Source: an uncultured Bacteroidales bacterium
GTDB lineage: Bacteria > Bacteroidota > Bacteroidia > Bacteroidales > Muribaculaceae
Assembly: GCA_900549375.1 (NCBI GenBank)
Contig: URNY01000064.1
Coordinates: forward strand, 1-14,415
Reading direction: 5' to 3'
Length of the DNA: 14,415 nt
The notes under the pieces: generated by a model
The model's database searches: none
Seen by the model: only the letters and a program-made list of their open reading frames with translations
What the model was told of the DNA's origin: nothing
In this document: positions 13,976 through 14,415 of the stretch, in pieces
Numbering within the stretch: position 1 is the stretch's first letter
How the letters are laid out: the number at the start of each line of letters is the position of its first letter
Made by a program: the position numbers and the translations under genes

Positions 13976-14203
13976 ATGCCTACAGTCACGTCAAACACAA
14001 AAGAACGTCGCGAAGCTGCAAAGAAATTTGCGAAATATCTAAACTCGCTCTCGATTTCCGAGCACGCGAGAATCGTTTCAGAAATTTCTGAGAAATGCTT
14101 CGTGCCTCGTGCCACAATCTACGCATGGAAAAGATGCTCTTGTGGCATTCCGAAAATATACCGGCCGGTAATCGAAGAAATTGCGCGCGTCAGAATCTTC
14201 TAA
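13976..14203 (+). CDS. Small HTH-like protein, early gene of the integrated element
   Basis: A 75-aa basic protein that I do not recognise by name. Residues 28-52 (SEHARIVSEISEKCFVPRATIYAW) resemble a helix-turn-helix, with the ATIYAWK segment as recognition helix, followed by a helix PVIEEIARV. A DNA-binding regulatory role (Cro- or excisionase-like) is inferred from size, charge and position opposite the repressor. It is followed after 9 nt by the primase-like fragment in the same orientation, so the two probably form one operon. Its promoter must lie in 13901-13975, but no clear TAnnTTTG box is visible there. Confidence 0.65.
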   Translation: MPTVTSNTKERREAAKKFAKYLNSLSISEHARIVSEISEKCFVPRATIYAWKRCSCGIPKIYRPVIEEIARVRIF

Positions 14204-14212
14204 AAAAAACAG

Positions 14213-14365
14213 ATGTCATACTCAAAACTTGACATAGAGAAAGTTAGGAAAGCCGCAGATATCCGCAACCATATTCCGGACACGGTAGTTATAAAGAGGA
14301 AGACTTATGCCCGGTGTCCGCAATGCGGAGCAGAAGGCGACAAAGGCATGCTCGTTACACTGTAA
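14213..14365 (+). pseudogene. Primase-like zinc-ribbon protein (CHC2-type N-terminus), truncated by an insertion
   Basis: The ATG at 14213 opens 50 codons: MSYSKLDIEKVRKAADIRNH, then a strand (VVIKRKTYARCPQCGAE) with the first CxxC pair of a zinc ribbon at residues 35-38, and GDKGMLVTL. The arrangement resembles the start of phage or ICE primases with a CHC2 zinc-binding domain (helix, RCPxCG, short loop, second Cys pair). The second pair is missing: the frame stops at TAA 14363-14365, which lies within the apparent end of an insertion sequence beginning at 14361. I infer that a longer primase gene was interrupted. A zinc-ribbon protein of another kind cannot be excluded. Confidence 0.55.
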
Positions 14366-14415
14366 ATACTCATTCAAAAGTGGGCCGGTCGCTCATTCAA
14401 AAATGGGCCACCCGT
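14361..14415. mobile_element. End of an insertion sequence (IS21-like), partial
   Basis: From the TGT at 14361 the sequence carries two near-identical 18-bp direct repeats, CTCATTCAAAAGTGGGCC (14369-14386) and CTCATTCAAAAATGGGCC (14392-14409), with a 23-bp period. Tandem internal repeats just inside a TG terminus are characteristic of IS21-family ends, where the IstA transposase binds. The rest of the element, including istA/istB, would lie to the right of the window. Family assignment is by pattern only. Confidence 0.5.

Noticed and set aside
1..14415. CRISPR array or rRNA genes
   Set aside because: No regularly spaced direct repeats with unique spacers and no rRNA-like sequence are visible; the only tandem repeats are the IS-end pair and the TCTACA triplet.

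Overview
The window looks like a chromosomal segment of a gut-type Bacteroidales bacterium (Bacteroidaceae or Muribaculaceae-like; this is inference). Three things point there. Intergenic regions repeatedly carry the Bacteroidota -7 promoter box TAnnTTTG instead of a sigma70 -10 box, and start codons lack strong Shine-Dalgarno sequences. The tRNA does not encode its CCA tail. The gene content (long PPi-dependent phosphofructokinase, GH109 alpha-N-acetylgalactosaminidase, KdsB, DUF362 protein) is typical of that order.

Layout. 1-1343 (minus): 3'-truncated PPi-phosphofructokinase. 1548-4620 (minus): a tight three-gene cell-envelope operon, GT4 glycosyltransferase -> LPG-synthase-type membrane protein -> KdsB, joined by two 4-base ATGA overlaps. 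4651-4838: divergent promoters, a tRNA-Cys gene and a 13-bp perfect hairpin. 4872-5846 (plus): secreted beta-propeller-like protein of unknown role. 5865-7269 (minus): DUF362 protein overlapping a small P-loop kinase. 7407-10496 (minus): an AT-richer two-gene module, an HNH endonuclease and a 711-aa PD-(D/E)XK nuclease fused to a DUF2075 (Schlafen-group-3-like) helicase. It looks like accessory DNA inserted between housekeeping genes and is a candidate defence locus. 10578-13197 (minus): GH109 alpha-N-acetylgalactosaminidase plus an N-acetylhexosamine-1-kinase-like enzyme, a plausible GalNAc release-and-salvage pair. A 110-nt overlap between them is best explained by one extra base in an A6 run.

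Right end, 13331-14415. A rho-independent terminator is preceded, on the minus strand, by a 21-bp fragment matching the 3' end of a tRNA-Ser gene (T-loop to discriminator). The rest of that tRNA is absent and is replaced by AT-rich DNA carrying a phage-type repressor, a palindromic operator at its own promoter, a divergently transcribed small HTH-like protein and the start of a primase-like zinc-ribbon gene. I read this as the attachment-site end of an element integrated in tRNA-Ser. Its primase gene is in turn broken at 14361 by the end of an insertion sequence with tandem 18-bp terminal repeats (IS21-like).

No rRNA gene or CRISPR array is visible. The most interesting parts are the nuclease-helicase/HNH module, the tRNA-Ser attachment site with its helically spaced TCTACA repeats, and the GH109 reading-frame anomaly.
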